In this document: piece by piece, positions 9,696 through 22,689 of the stretch
Numbering within the stretch: the first letter of the stretch is position 1
How the letters are laid out: every line of letters begins with the position of its first letter
Assembly: GCA_029718625.1 (NCBI GenBank)
Contig: CM056395.1
Span: 22,724,480-22,788,479, forward strand
Direction of reading: 5' to 3'
Length of the DNA: 64,000 bases
DNA from: Synaphobranchus kaupii
Taxonomy: Eukaryota > Chordata > Actinopteri > Anguilliformes > Synaphobranchidae
Position numbers and translations under genes: made by a program
The notes under the pieces: generated by a model
Seen by the model: the letters and a program-made list of their open reading frames with translations, nothing else
Database searches by the model: none
Told to the model about the DNA's origin: nothing

Positions 9696-12600
9696 AGGTG
9701 AAAAATGTTATACAGCAGGATATGATTATATTTATTTATAACCCAGCTAGCAAAACTGAGCAATGTGGCCAGAGAGGGACAGAACAGGACAGGACAGGAC
9801 AAAATACAGATGTACGTTTACATTTTACTTTTTAGATGTACGCACATAAAAACCGAAGAGTAAACTCAAAAGGCCACGAGAGACTGTTTTTACTGTCCTT
9901 TTTAGAAAATAAATAGTTTTCTCTCCACAATACGACTGACTGGTTTGGTAAAGCAAGCACTAAGAATAATACACATTAACATGAACACAATAATATGGCC
10001 TCCCTTATCCTGGAGTTAAAGCATTTTTCATACAGCCCTGTCTGACGTACAGCTGTGCAAAATGGAAACCATTATTTTCCCATTTTGAAGCAGCATGAAA
10101 GCGACAAATGAATATTGCTAATATGTTTTAATGTGAAGCGTCAAAGGCATTAAATATGGAAAAGCATGGCTTATCTTGGAATTCCACCTCCGTGCATTTC
10201 TGCGTTTGTTATTATGTCATGCTTTGCAATGCGAGCAAACGGCAAAAGTGGACAGGGAATGTTCTCTGACGGCTCGCCGGCGTTCGACCAGTAAACGAGC
10301 CGAATGAACACAAAGGCCCATCAGGAAAAGCCTCGCCATTGTGAAAGCACATTTTAAAAAGCTCATTAGGAGAATCCATGCATGACGTTCCTGTCACCGA
10401 CTCCGTTTTACAACCGATGTCCTTGTCGTACGCATCGGACCGAAAACTATTTGCTTTAATTCAGTCAGTGGGACGCAGAAACTCAAACGCGTTGTGTGTT
10501 CATGGGCTCCTGCCCCTCTATAGGAGGGGGGGGGGGGAGCATGAGCCGTGTCACAGAGATTCAAAGATCACTCGGAAATAATACAGTTTGATATTGAATG
10601 TGTCAGCCATGAGGACCACACGGTTATGATGAGAAATAACATTTAACCTTCCTCTCCTGGCTGACAGAGGCTGGAGAGGTGCTTTATTATCAACAGGGGG
10701 CATGTGATTTATTACTGCAGTTTTCTAGTGCATTGTTTATTAACTGCAAGCTTTCAGCAGTCTCTGTGAAGGTAAAATACAGTGTTTCCATTGAAGCGAA
10801 TGAACAGGAGGAGAGAGAAAGTGGGTATATTAACAATCCTGACTGCACACGCTCAGCATTCTTGATTCACGTTTTATTTATTTATTTATTATTTTTAAAC
10901 AAGGTTTATTTTTATTTAATTTCTTTTTGTTCAGCCTTATTGGTCGGTTAAGGTTTTTTCTTCTTCATCTTTCCTGATCCCTGTCTATGCAGGGTCAGAA
11001 TCCACAGGTGTAACCACTGACCCACACTGTTGAACCAAAGATCAGACAAAGTGATGTGGCATGCAGTTGTATCTTAAATTCTGTATAAATAAAGGTAATA
11101 AAAAAAGAAATAAAATAAACTGCCAACCCCAGTAAACACGCATTACCTAAGTAGTGCTCAGCAATATTTAACAGGTGCTCCTCATACCCTATAGCTAACG
11201 TAGTCAAAATGTCATCTTTATTCCATATGCTCCAATATTCTCCTACAATTACCTCTATGTAATAATAGAAAATAATTAGCATTGCGGTCTCAATCCAGTC
11301 TAATCAGTCTGCTGCCATCTTTCAGAAATTAATTAAGTAGAAAATAAACTTTTGTGATTAAAGGGCCGTGTAATGTATTCAGAGTATGTGGGCAGTGGTA
11401 AAAAAACAAGTGCAGAAACTAGAAGTCCTGCATGTTTTGTTATTAAAGGCAAGTTGTTTTATTACTTCTTTTTTTAAATAAGAAGTTGTGAGGCATTTTT
11501 CATCTCATCTTCCCTGGACAGAAGATGGGAGCGAATTGATTTATTTGATAGTTGGAAACAGGCTATTAACAGGTAATAGACCAGCGGCTGTGTAAAGTGA
11601 GCTTGTGCCTTGACACCAAAACCACCTGAAAGCCATTTTGTAAGGCTCCAATTTCCCTCGTCATTGCCACTGGTACATAGATGCCAGAGATGGGAAAAGG
11701 CACCAGCGGTATCTCAATGGAAGCAGGGGCATTTGTGCCTTCGATGAGTGATCTGGGAAGACCCAGAGGACGCCATTACCTGTTGTCTGATACCTCAGAG
11801 AAATAGCAAAATTCCCCATGTGCCCCCCCCCCCCACATTTCTGAAATTGCAGCCAGAGTTAAGCACGAGATTGCAATCTGGTGTTTGCATTGCTCTCAAT
11901 GACAGTTGATCTGCGTGTTTTTCCTTTACGATTATACAGTGATTTGACTCGTATTTTTGGGGGAATCTCGCACCTGAAACAAACATGGGGTTTATTGCAG
12001 TACTTGGGGTTTATTGCAGAAATGCTTTTTTTATTTTTATTTTTTTTATTACTTATCTGCAGTTTTATGATAAAAATAAACATGCTACGAAATCGCTGTA
12101 CAAATATGATAGGAGAACAACGAGAAGAAGCGAGAGAGACAAAGGCATTGTGCGGAAAAGGCGCCGCTGCCAAGCCGAGCGCTGAAGATTTTTTAACTTC
12201 CGAACGCCAAGAAAAACTGTCACGGCTCGTTTTCTTTGGCGGGGAGAGGAACGAGGGATCGTATACCTTTACTGCCAAAGTTTAAGGAACGAGCGGCGCA
12301 CAGAACGCAGGCCGGGCCCGCCCGACGCAGAGCGCCAGGGGAGCCGTGAGGACGCCACCGGCCTCGGAGTTGGAAGGCGGTCAAGCTAGTTTTCCCAGGC
12401 AGACTATAGACCGCGCTGTGCGTTTCTCATTATTAACAGAGCGCTACTGTATGCAGGGGGGGGTGGATGAAATGGCGGTTGGCCAGTCATTGCCCTACAG
12501 GGCAGAGGACAACGAGACAGACAGTCACATAAGGTTAATCGCTCGGGTCTTTTCAAATGGCAAGTCCACTTTTTACTGCGCATCACCCCGGAGCTTTTTA

Positions 12601-14784
12601 ATGCTTCGCTTTTGCGCTGCTTGCAGTTCGCCCGACGCCCAGCGACGCCCAGCGACGCAGCGCGACCGCCTCGTCGGCAGAGCTGGATGTGTCATCGCCC
12701 GGGAAGTAGGTCAGGCGGAAAAAGCCGGGATGTGTGTGGGCAGGGTAGGGCTTATGCGCTGATCTCTACACGGGCGGACTAGACGCCAGTACATACTCTC
12801 TGTCTGCGGCGTCCGCCACGTCGGGGCCAATCAAAAGCCTTTTCAAGGGGAAATCTGCGTTCGCCCCACTGCGACCGGGGTAAACATGCAGATAAAATCC
12901 CTCCAATCAACACACCGCTCCTGGAGTTTTTGAATTCGCAAACATGCAGCTGGATTCTCAGTCTTTACCTGACGACTTGCACCCACAGCTGAAATGGGAA
13001 AAATATAACCAATCAACTGCATGCCATATTGCCACTATAAACATGGCAACATCAATACTGAAGCCATGTTCCATGTAATTATGAATTAAGGGATCACTAT
13101 GTCAGAGTTTGTACTTGCTTCATATAAAATAGTTTATCTCTTTGTATATTTATTTCATGTCATTCATTAAGGTAGCATTCTCTTTGGAATGGGTGTTACG
13201 TTAAAGAGTAATTTTCTTATAATGTAAATTAAAACTATACATATTTTTCTTCTCACATTCATTCAGGATTCTAGTCACATTATCACTCCTTAGACACACA
13301 TGCATGTCGTACCTCCATCTTCCCTCCTGTTAATCACATGACCAAAATCTCCTGCCAACTGTGCGAGATGCTTTGGATAAGTTACTTGACAAATGCCAAA
13401 GCAGATTCTCATTTTAAATCCCAGAATCTCTGACTTTGCCATCCAGTAAAGGACCACAGAGCCACGGCACGGTTTGTGAAAAGAAAAGTATAAATCCTAA
13501 GATTCTAACCATCTGGCCGGCATCCTAGAGAACTTCAGGCGAAGCATGGTCACTGAGACATAATTTCAGGTACAGAGCAAACGCCGACTGGCCTGAAAGA
13601 TTTCACACGCAGACACACACAAACACCCGCGTAATTGTATATGCCTAACTAGTTTGAATAGACAGGTCTGGCTCAGATCCATCATTCTGCACTCACACAT
13701 ACATGAGTTGAAGTTCTGTTTCCAGATCACCCATTAACATCCTCTGCCTGGTGTCATCCTTGATCGTGGGTATGTGACAACTGGCGTGATCAATCCCATC
13801 ATGCCACACTCCCGCTCTACCCACGTCTTCATGTCTCGTTAGCAGCTCTGTGTCACTGAATTAACCGTGTAAAGTCACGAATGTGTAAAGTCACGACAGC
13901 CTGACAATGCCTTGGTTGGCGGCTTTATTACTCTAGAGTACGTTTTCTTCTTCCCAAAGTAATAAACAATAATTTGTGCTCACAGGATGAACGGAGACAT
14001 CAGTTAAACTGATGAATTTTAAAGATATTAAAGGATATTTGTCCTCATGAAAATATGATGGCATTGATGTGAATTATTTCTAAATACATCAGGACTACTT
14101 CACCTTTCCTTTTTCCAATATATATCTCTTTCTAAACAGTAGAAGCACGATCACCGAAAACAAGAAGCAGCATAATTACACACTGGGTTGTCTCCTTCAT
14201 GCCGAATCTTAATTTCCTATAAGAGCCAACCATGACTTCCATAGCAACGTGGCCTAGCAACCACCATCCCTGCCAACTGTAAGAAATGGGAATGGTAGTT
14301 TAGATACAAAGAAATGTAGAGACATCTTTGTCATTTGCAAAATAAAGAAGTAAATCTGAATGAGAGTTCCGATTACAGTTTATGGCATGAGCCTGTTGCA
14401 TTCTGGTATGTCTTAGTAAGTTATAAGAAAAAATAACTTCAGCAGAGGCTGAAAAGCATGGCTTGGTAGAATCTGTTTTTAAGAGAAGAAAATTGGTCAA
14501 AATCTGTTTAATATCAGGGCTATGCGTGAATATGCATGCATGCCTGTAACAGAATGTTAGACAGAGCATAGTGGTATCCAGGTCTTGTGTCTAGGCAGTA
14601 TGTGTGGAAATCATATTCAGTCATATTGTGTCGGGAAGTTCGAGAAGGCTTTGGCACCATTAACAAGCCTGACAACTGAACAAATGGGATGCTCCAAAAA
14701 GCCCAAAATGTTTGCTGTGCTGTATCAAATACAGGAGACATACAGTCACACTCACACCCAAACACTTTTTCACTATTTCACTCC
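9696..14784. other. Intergenic, mostly unique sequence
   Basis: Apart from the CpG-rich block at 12.1-12.9 kb there are only homopolymers and scattered short frames. No exon with both plausible splice sites and a recognisable peptide was found. Confidence 0.5.
12130..12880. promoter_or_regulatory. Orphan CpG-rich block
   Basis: CpG dinucleotides are dense here compared with the AT-rich surroundings, for example around 12150-12180, 12290-12365, 12625-12690 and 12790-12880 (AACGAGCGGCGCAC, GACGCCCAGCGACGC). In vertebrates such blocks often mark promoters. Open frames in it (up to 138 codons) show no recognisable domain and no second exon could be attached. The block could be the promoter of an unannotated or non-coding transcript, or only a GC-rich relic. 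Confidence 0.4.
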
Positions 14785-14806
14785 CCCCCACACACACACA
14801 CGCACA

Positions 14807-14841
<35 letters not shown>
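14785..14841. repeat. (CA)n and (CT)n microsatellite
   Basis: A CCCCCCACACACACACACGC tract is followed by CT repeats to 14840. Confidence 0.95.
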
Positions 14842-15848
14842 GTCTCTAAAAAACTGACATAGAATCTGATTATAAGGCATATAAAGATGACTTATATGTA
14901 CATATGAGAGATTCACTCACCTACAGCTATCAGTAACCATCCCTTTCTGATAAAGGGACAGTGCCATCTAGTGGAACAAAATAAAACCACGGATGCCACA
15001 ATCCACAAACTGAACCGAATAGTCATTAGCGTTGACCCATGTGAGCAACTTGGAACATAACAATTAAAATAATAGAACAAACACTTGGCCAACAGTAAAG
15101 AAAATGTTTGTGTCGCCTCTGAACAAATGACTTTATTAAAATGATTATTAACACCCCAAGGGTCTCCATTTTCCTTACGAGCTCAAATCCATTCCCTGGA
15201 TCAATAACCCTGTTATTATTTTTAATTTGTTTTTATTACTCAAACTTGCTTGTATTTGAATATCATAAACACATTTTAAGTCTAAAGATGCCATATCATC
15301 CTCATGAAATTCAAGATGTGTTGCTTAGTCCAAATTCTAGACCCCAAAATAGTGAACCCCTTTCATAATTGAATTTTGCTGCCTTGTCGGCAATTCCAAA
15401 ACACCCGTCTACGTATATTCAATGGGCAAAAATACCAATTATACTTATGACATTATACTTTCCAGTCACAGCACTCTCCTCAACCAATGTCAGAATGGGT
15501 TTGAAGACCATGGACCCAGAAGAACATCTCCTGAAGGTCTGAGGTGACTCCAAGTCTTTACTCTGAAGATCTCAGGTAATATCACTGTGCATTCACACTG
15601 TCAAGCCCAAAAAAGCCTTTGGTGAAAAAATGGTCACAGAGAAATGCTTTTACCAAAGCTTTTAGAGTAAACAAACATTAATCACTGGAATATAGTCACT
15701 GCTTTTTACATAAGTAACAGCATAACAAGAATTGCATACAAAAATGGTCAGTTTCTGCTTATTAGTATAGCAATTATACACTTGCACATGAATTATACCT
15801 TGGATAAAATGTGAATTTTTGTCACTTATTTATAATATATCTATGTAC

Positions 15849-15850
15849 AT

Positions 15851-15887
<37 letters not shown>
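15849..15887. repeat. (AT)n microsatellite, target of the Tc1/mariner insertion
   Basis: An AT tract of about 37 bp directly precedes the element's left end, and a short TATATATATAT continues after its right end (17407-17418). The transposon therefore split one tract. Confidence 0.95.
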
Positions 15888-15890
<3 letters not shown>

Positions 15891-17406
15891 TACTCACAAA
15901 AAGTTAGGGATATTTGGCTTTCGGGTGAAATTTATGGAAAATGTAAGTTCACGCTACAGTGATATTATACGTATCATGAAAGTAGGGCATTTAAGTAGAA
16001 GCATGCAATGGTGATTTCCTCATCTCAAACAATTTATTGAAACAAAAGCCAACAACAGTGGTGGGTATACCACAATAAAAATGTCAATGTCTCAATAACT
16101 TGTCATGTGCCCTTGAGCATCAATTACAGCTTGACAACGACGTCTCATGCTGTTCACAAGTCGACTTATTGTCTGCTGAGGCATGGCATCCCACTCTTCT
16201 TGAAGGGCGGCCCTCAGGTCATTGAGGTTCTGGGGTACAGAGTTACGAGCCTCTACACGGTGAGTCAGCTGATCCCATAGGTTTTCTATGGGATTCAGGT
16301 CTGGAGAAAGTGCAGGCCACTCCATTTGATGTACCCCAGTCTCCAGCAGCCTTTCCCTAATGATGCGACCTCGATGAGCTGGAGCATTGTCGTCCATGAA
16401 GATGAAATTAGGCCTGTGTTGTTCATGCAGGGGCACAATGACTGGATTAATGATGTTATTCAGGTAGTATGGGCTTGTCTCTGTACCATTCACAAAGTGT
16501 AGGGCAGTTCTGTATTGACTAGACACACCTGCCCACACTGTAACACCGCCACCACCAAAGGGTCGTCTGGTGACAACAGTGACGTCTCCTTGACGTCTCC
16601 AACATCGTTGGCGGCCATCATTTCTGCTCAACGTGAATCGACTTTCATCAGAGAACAGCACTGAGGCCCACTGGTCCCTCGTCCAGCGTAAATGCTCCCT
16701 GGCCCATGCAAGACGATGACGCCTGTGCCTGGTGGTGTGGTCAGGTACCCTTGCAGGTCATCTAGCACGCAGACCACGCTGATGTAAACGGTTTCGAATG
16801 GTCTGACGTGACACTTGGGTGCCTCTCACCTCCCTTAAATGTGCCTGGAGTTGAGTGGCATTCATCATCCGGTTCCGCAGGGCACTGTTCACAATGAAGC
16901 GGTCATCAGTGTGGGATGTGGCCAAAGGACGTCCACTTCTATGCCTTTCTGTGACTCTTCCAGTCTCTCTGTATCTCTGTTGCAACCTGCTGATGACACT
17001 CTGTGACACTCTAAGCTCAGTGGCCACTTCCCTCTGAGAACATCCTGTTTGAAGCCTCGCAATGGCGAGGTACTGTTGATCAATTGTTAGGTGTCGTCTT
17101 GGTCTCATGATGTCAAAATGTGAACAGCATGATGAAGAGGACTGTTTAAATACCAATTCTAATTGAACCAGGAAATTTATTGGTCGATTCATGGATCAAA
17201 CACCTGTTGTGAATTTTGCCGTTCAGCTCCTTGTTAGAGAACAGCAAGTTGTGCAAAAAGTACTGAAACACTGAATAGTTGGACATGTGCATTCAAAAGT
17301 TTAGAGAAGGTCAAATTAATTTCACCTGTAAAGGTTATAGTGCATTTTAGGTTCATCCTGAAATTTCACCCGAAAGCCGAATATCCCTAACTTTTTGTGA
17401 GTAGTG
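15888..17406 (-). mobile_element. Nearly intact Tc1/mariner transposon, 1519 bp
   Basis: The terminal inverted repeats begin CACTACTCACAAAAAGTTAG and extend 46 bp with a single mismatch between the two ends. TA dinucleotides flank both ends (15886-15887 and 17407-17408), and the insertion lies in a (TA)n microsatellite. One transposase gene on the minus strand fills most of the interior. The near identity of the ends and the almost open frame indicate a recent insertion. It differs from the Tc1-like elements at 1-511 and 7554-8651, which have unrelated termini. Confidence 0.95.
16092..17108 (-). pseudogene. Tc1/mariner transposase (DD34E) with one in-frame stop
   Basis: Read from the ATG at 17108-17106, the frame covers 338 codons to the stop at 16092-16094. 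It is broken only at codon 117 (TGA at 16760-16758, in a CGA-like context after GLRAR). No frameshift is present, and the frame is the same on both sides. The N-terminal part holds the paired helix-turn-helix (LTIDQQYLAIARLQTGCSQ, then VSQSVISRLQQRYRETGRV, then a HRSGRP linker). The catalytic triad is visible as D in FSDESRF, D in MDDNAPAHR and E in NPIENLW, with 34 residues between the last two, i.e. DD34E as in Tc1. The full length is typical of the family. The enzyme would cut and paste the element at TA sites, but this copy makes only a truncated DNA-binding fragment unless the stop is read through. Confidence 0.93.
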
Positions 17407-17513
17407 TATATATATATATGTACACTGTTAGTACATATCTGTCTACCTACCTACGGCACAAATGACAATAATGACAAGTTAATTATTGTTTAGTAAATAA
17501 AAATTAAAACTTC

Positions 17514-17846
17514 CCATGGTCCTGGATCGAATCTGGACCGTGCCAGTACCGACTGTGGCCTGTAACTACATAGGGTGATGCGCAATTGGCTATTGCATTG
17601 CCCAGGTTACAGGAGGATTCAGTCCGGTTAGGGGTACGCGTTTCCTCGCTCCCTAGCAATGCCCGCTGGTTGATCGGGTACCCCGGGGGACTACATGTGA
17701 AAGCCGAAATGAAAGGTCTTCCTCTGACTCTACTCTACGCAAGCTTAGCTGTAGTCTGTGGTGTGGAAATGAAGCAGCTCTTGACATCACATGTTTCAGA
17801 GGCGAACCGCAGATGTCTACACCCTCCCGAATCGGCAGTGGGGTTC
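17514..17846 (+). mobile_element. SINE-like repeat with tRNA-type box B (older unit)
   Basis: The unit starts with GGTCCTGGATCGAATCTGG, a degenerate tRNA box B. It continues through ACCGACTGTGGCC, GGCTATTGCATTGCCCAGG, TGGTTGATCGGGTACC, GAAATGAAGCAGC and GACATCACATGTTTC to CTACACCCTCCCGA. I recall this string as a recurrent repeat of basal teleost genomes, but I cannot name the family. It abuts the SINE at 17854, so the two may have been inserted one beside the other. Confidence 0.5.
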
Positions 17847-17853
17847 ATGCATG

Positions 17854-18063
17854 GGCAGCAGTGTAGTATAATGGTTAAGGAACTGGCCTTGTAACCGAAA
17901 GGTTGCAGGTTCGATTCCCAGGTAGGACACTGTCGTTGTACCCTTGAGCAAGGTACTTAACCTGAATTGCTTCAGTATATATCCAGCTGTATAAATGCTA
18001 AAAAAAAGTAAGTCGCTCTGGATAAGAGCGTCTACTACAATGCCTGCAATGTAATGTAATGTA
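17854..18063 (+). mobile_element. tRNA-derived SINE with target duplication
   Basis: A Pol III promoter is recognisable: box A-like TAGTATAATGG at about 17864 and box B GGTTGCAGGTTCGATTCC at 17901-17918. The body (CTTGAGCAAGGTACTTAACC) and the tail (GTCGCTCTGGATAAGAGCGTC) are those of a very widespread teleost SINE whose tail is shared with a partner LINE. The 3' end is a short (TAATG)n run. ATGCATG occurs on both sides (17847-17853 and 18064-18070) and may be a 7-bp target duplication, though the motif is palindromic. Confidence 0.88.
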
Positions 18064-18612
18064 ATGCATGAACAATTACGGTTGTAGATGCCGATAGTTG
18101 GACATTCCAAATTAGGGCAGTAATTGGACATGTTCAGCTTCAAGCTTGGTGCAAAATTAATTAATTAATTAAATTCTATTCAATTAAAAAATATATTTAA
18201 AAAACTTGCCACTTGGTAGAGGTCCTGAGTCACAATGTTTACATAAAAACATGACTCCAAATAAAAACCCTTCCAACCCTCTAATTGCAATTGGAAAATC
18301 CACCATGACTTTTTTTTCTATTTAAAATGGTTTTGCTGTACTTTCCGTAAGGATCTGTGGATGTATTTGTTCTATAAAAGCAAAACCCCAACCTCATGAA
18401 TACCAGCAAGGCCCTGGCATTGTCTGGCTTAACAATGGCCCTCGTACGCGTCAACATCCCACATATCACGCGTTCCATATTTACTGTATTTAATAGGTGT
18501 GGTCCTCCTCTTCTCATTTACGTTATAGTTTTACAATCAAACGTTTTCATGAAAAATGACGCAGACAAATTTGGTCCAGCCTGTGCATGAAACAAACACG
18601 ACCACAGCAGCA

Positions 18613-18751
18613 GCTGACTGAGACTAACTGAGACTGACTGAGACTGACTGAGACTAACTGAGACTGACTGAGACTGACTGAGACTGACTGAGACTAACTG
18701 AGACTAACTGAGACTGACTGAGACTGACTGAGACTAACTGAGACTGACTGA
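18613..18751. repeat. 10-bp minisatellite
   Basis: About 14 copies of CTGACTGAGA, with a recurrent CTAACTGAGA variant, run head to tail and end with CTGACTGAAA. The variant copies are interspersed in a higher-order order (short blocks of one to three standard units between variants). Confidence 0.95.
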
Positions 18752-20776
18752 AACTATTGAAAGTAAATAGTCTTGTTTCATCTTTCATCTTGCTATTCCC
18801 TGTACCTTGCTATCCACGTCTGTTTCTCAGTGGGTGAGACACTTCGGATCCAAAATTTATCCTTTCTTCCTGTCGTTCCCTTCCCTTGCTTCAAAGGGGG
18901 AATCCCCAAAATGCCAGGATGAAATATGGCAGCCACACCAAGTGTGATTTGGATCCAATTTAAAAAAGGGGAGGGAGTAATTATATTCCCTCGCTCCCTC
19001 GTTTATCCTCCCTTCCACCAAGGGTATAAAATGCAAGCTTCCAGCAAGAAGGGAATCCCACAATGCAATGCTCCACATGGAAAAAGTGGGCGGTCACCAC
19101 AGAACTATGAAGCGGTCACATTTCAACTCTATGGTGTTGCACTTCCGAAATGTTGCGAGGGGCGGTTCGGTTCCGTTTTTGTTTGTTTCTCGTCAATCCT
19201 CCCTTGCAGAGCACCTTTTAAGTTTGCTTGCTGCACGTAGCAAATTGCGTCACAAGATAGCTCCCTCGAGGGAAGACAGCAAGGGAAGAGAGCGTGTTAA
19301 ATTGGATTAGAATGCAGCCCCGGTATCTGGAGGTCGGATGTAAGACGAGAGGAAATTCACAGGGAACGTTTCGGCGGGGGATAACTGTACATGACCAATT
19401 TATTTTTCTATTTAATTTTGTTTTTAATTCTTTATTACATCTTGTGGATTCCCTCGACTGGGAGTGTGGGTCGCTGTGTGCCTTCGCTGCTATTTGGCTT
19501 TTGGTATTTTGGACAGTGCATCACTTACAAAAAGTGAACGATTTGGTTTCCGTTCAGATCATAAACGTGCTTAAAATGCGCAAAGGCAAACTCTAACTTC
19601 TTACCTACGGTGCTAATGGGAAAAAAAACATCTCATCGATTGCAGCCACCCAGGTGCGTTACAATGATGCTCGCCGTGCAGTCCATCAATGTAATAATGG
19701 CTGCTTTCTGCGTGGTTCACGTCTCTTCTGCTTCTGTTTTCCGGCGGCCCTGCGGCAGTTCCTCCGCTACAAAGCAGCCGCCAGCGTGCGGACACCCCCT
19801 CACCGCACTGCCCACCTGCCGGGTTAAATGGGAAACCACCCCTGCAGGGTTCGGGAAATAAATAAATAAGCCACCCGCTGGACTCAAGCATATGACAAAT
19901 TTACCAACACCAAACCCCCCTCCCCCACGAATCCTCCCTCAGCAATGACCAGGCTACCATGTGGATGATATGAGTCTCCTGGAGTCTGCATTAAACATTT
20001 TCTTTTGTTTTATAAAATAAAAACAAAAACAACACAGGAACAACTCACCACCTCACGAATGACATCACAACCTCATCCCCAGAGAACAGAAGCTAGCCGT
20101 ATTGGCAAAGCCAAAAACATCTTCATGAGTGGAACTAGGTAAACTCTGAAAAAGCAAGGTGAACCCTGTGCAGATTCTAGTCTCTCACACCCCCACCTTG
20201 GCTGTAAACCTTGCGTGGCGACACCTGATTCAGCTTAAACACCCCCTCAATAACTCACGTGCCAAGATCCATAACTTTTTTAATTTTTTTAAATTTCCTC
20301 AGAGTGTTATGTTGCTGTTTTAGTGAGAAGATTGATTTAAAATATATATAATTATTGTCATACACAGGCACAGGTAAGTCTTGCAAATGCTAGTAGTTAG
20401 CCTACGGTACGGCCACGCCTCTATACTGGACTGTCTCAGACAATTGCCATTCAGTTCTTCAAATGCAAACCCATAAGGGGAGCGAAGTGTGTAATTTCAC
20501 TGCCTACCACTACATCACATACCAGCAAGGACTGAATGAATGGGGTCTCCCGTGCATTCATTGTACAGTAGTGCATTCTGTGTGACCTCGGCTCGTAAAA
20601 TCTCTCCACCCACGCGGGTTTATTTAATAGAACTGAAGGGATGCCACCAGGAGGGTCACTCTGGTCAGGCAGCAGCCGTGTAGGTCTCGCTCTGCTAGAC
20701 GTGTGCACCGCGTGCAATCTGTCATTCCTTTTCCGTGGGACAGACCTCTTCATCCAATCAAAACTGCCAAGCCACT

Positions 20777-20876
20777 GTAAGGGAATGTGTAATTTGGTGA
20801 AATGACACTGCGCATTGTAAAGGAGCGTGCCATTTGGTGAAATAACACTGCGCGTTCTAAAGGAGCGTGCCCTTCA
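20777..20876. repeat. 40-bp tandem repeat, about 2.5 copies
   Basis: Units start at 20777, 20817 and 20857. The shared block is ATTTGGTGAAATAACACTGCG (with substitutions) followed by TAAAGGAGCGTGCC. The third copy is partial. Confidence 0.85.
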
Positions 20877-22689
20877 GCAAAAATAAAATAAACCATCTTA
20901 CACCCATTGACGGGGATTTTGGGCCCAATGAAAAGATCTCATATTGGACCCCACCACCCCATCCCTGCACAATTACTATAACCATACTATCTTTGTTGAG
21001 AAAAAAGGGTTTGTTTTTATTGCAATGCAACAGCAGATTAATCTTAGGTCTTTATTTGTATCTTTTATTTAGACGATATGCTTTTCCTTGAGATGGTTTT
21101 GAATGAATAAAGGGTTGGTGCACTGACACGCTAAGTCATATGATATTTATTTGATTTGGTAAATGCCAGCCCAACAGATCAAAACTAAATATAAAAGACA
21201 GAGGACATGTTTTATTTCTGTATATAATATTTCCTCTGAAAATATATTTTTAAAGGTCAAACTATCAATGCAGTGCTGTCACTGTGAATGTTTTTTTTTT
21301 TTGGTTACCTCTGCTGCTAAAATCACTTTGAATGAGTGCGTCTTCTAAATGATTTAATGCAACGCAATGGTCTGAAACCTTTTCTGAAGCCCAGGGCTGC
21401 AACCCTGTCGAAGTGACAAAGCATTCAACTCGCCCAAATAATGGGTATGTACCTCGTTCATATGACCAGGCCCTTACCGAGTTAGCTGGATAACTGCACT
21501 GAGGAAAACCCAGAACAGCTCTTTATACTTCAATCCATGTTCCAAATTTGGGAGGGTTCCCAGGTTTGCAGTTATCCAGCTAATTTAGCAATTCTGCTTC
21601 ATTTTATAACCCCCAGGAGAGATCTCTTTCTCCCGATTCTAACCCCACATTATATTTTTCTAAATAGAAATATCTTAATAAAACCCCCCTTTTCAAATGC
21701 ATATCTGTTGTATGGATGTGTATAATACATAATAGCATAATAGCATATTAAGGGAAGTGAAGCACCTTTTTCAACAAACCTATGAGCCAAAACAATGATC
21801 TACATTGCTATTCTTGATGGCAACACTTAGTTCACTTTAGCTTGCAAATAGCACAGCGGTTACACTGAGGTTTACTGCATAACAGCTTCACTCCTTTCAC
21901 AATGCACCCACGTCCAGAAAATTGGCAGCATTATTCTGTCACTGACTTGCATGTAAGTGGGGTCTTAAAAGTACAGGGTACATTTTGGTTAGTTGCTTAT
22001 GATGGGTGCATTATACTGCTGTCAGTGCAAAGTCAATGCAGGAGGACAGTGCTGAAGTAAGAACGCAACACAACTACCCCGAGTTCCGTCAGAGCAGACA
22101 GGTAACGGCGGCATTCATTGCAACCGTAGCGATGCTGGTACTTTGTGTTCCAGTCGCCGCGACTGTGTCTGGTATTCTCCTCTTTCTTGTAAAACATGCA
22201 GGAAAGGAATGCTGCACTCAATCAAAACTGAATATCGGAGGTGCGTGAAGCTAGAAATCAATAGGTGGAGTAGGACTGACTGTCCACACACTGCGAAAAC
22301 CTTCTGGACCGAGAGGTCTACAGCAGCAAAAATGTGTTTTATTTTATATTTCTTACATGATGAAAAAATAAATGTGCAAAGTGCAAAAGTGTGTAGACCC
22401 TGCATGAATACATTGAAATCGTCAGCAATGCCTTTTTATTATTAGTTTTTTGTTGTTGTTGTTTGCAGTTACCCTTTACACTTCCAAAAAGCAGACAGAG
22501 ATGGTAAAGCAAAAAACTGAAAAATAAACAGAACACCATTATGTGATATTTTAATCATAATACTCAAACTACCAACTACTACATTTTGGGCAAATGAATA
22601 CCTATACATTCATCATGTAGCATTAATGATAGGAATGCTGTAAATATATCCTGAGAGAGATAATCAACATCATCAAGTCCCTGGCCATT

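Larger units (their letters stand above)
18071..22689. other. Intergenic with two short tandem arrays
   Basis: Holds the 10-bp and 40-bp arrays. The GC-richer part 19.0-19.9 kb contains CpG sites and frames up to 104 codons without any known domain. Otherwise nothing is recognised. Confidence 0.5.

Noticed and set aside
11859..12285. Opposed frames of 134 and 139 codons
   Set aside because: No domain is recognisable. They overlap each other almost fully and lie partly in the CpG-rich block, which has few stops.
17864..17918. A genuine tRNA gene
   Set aside because: Boxes A and B are present, but no cloverleaf or acceptor stem follows, and the sequence continues into the SINE body and tail.
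22006..22248. 80-codon frame with a hydrophobic stretch that looks like a membrane helix
   Set aside because: Single short frame with no splice partners, no homologue recognised and an overlapping opposite frame of similar length. Chance is the simpler reading.
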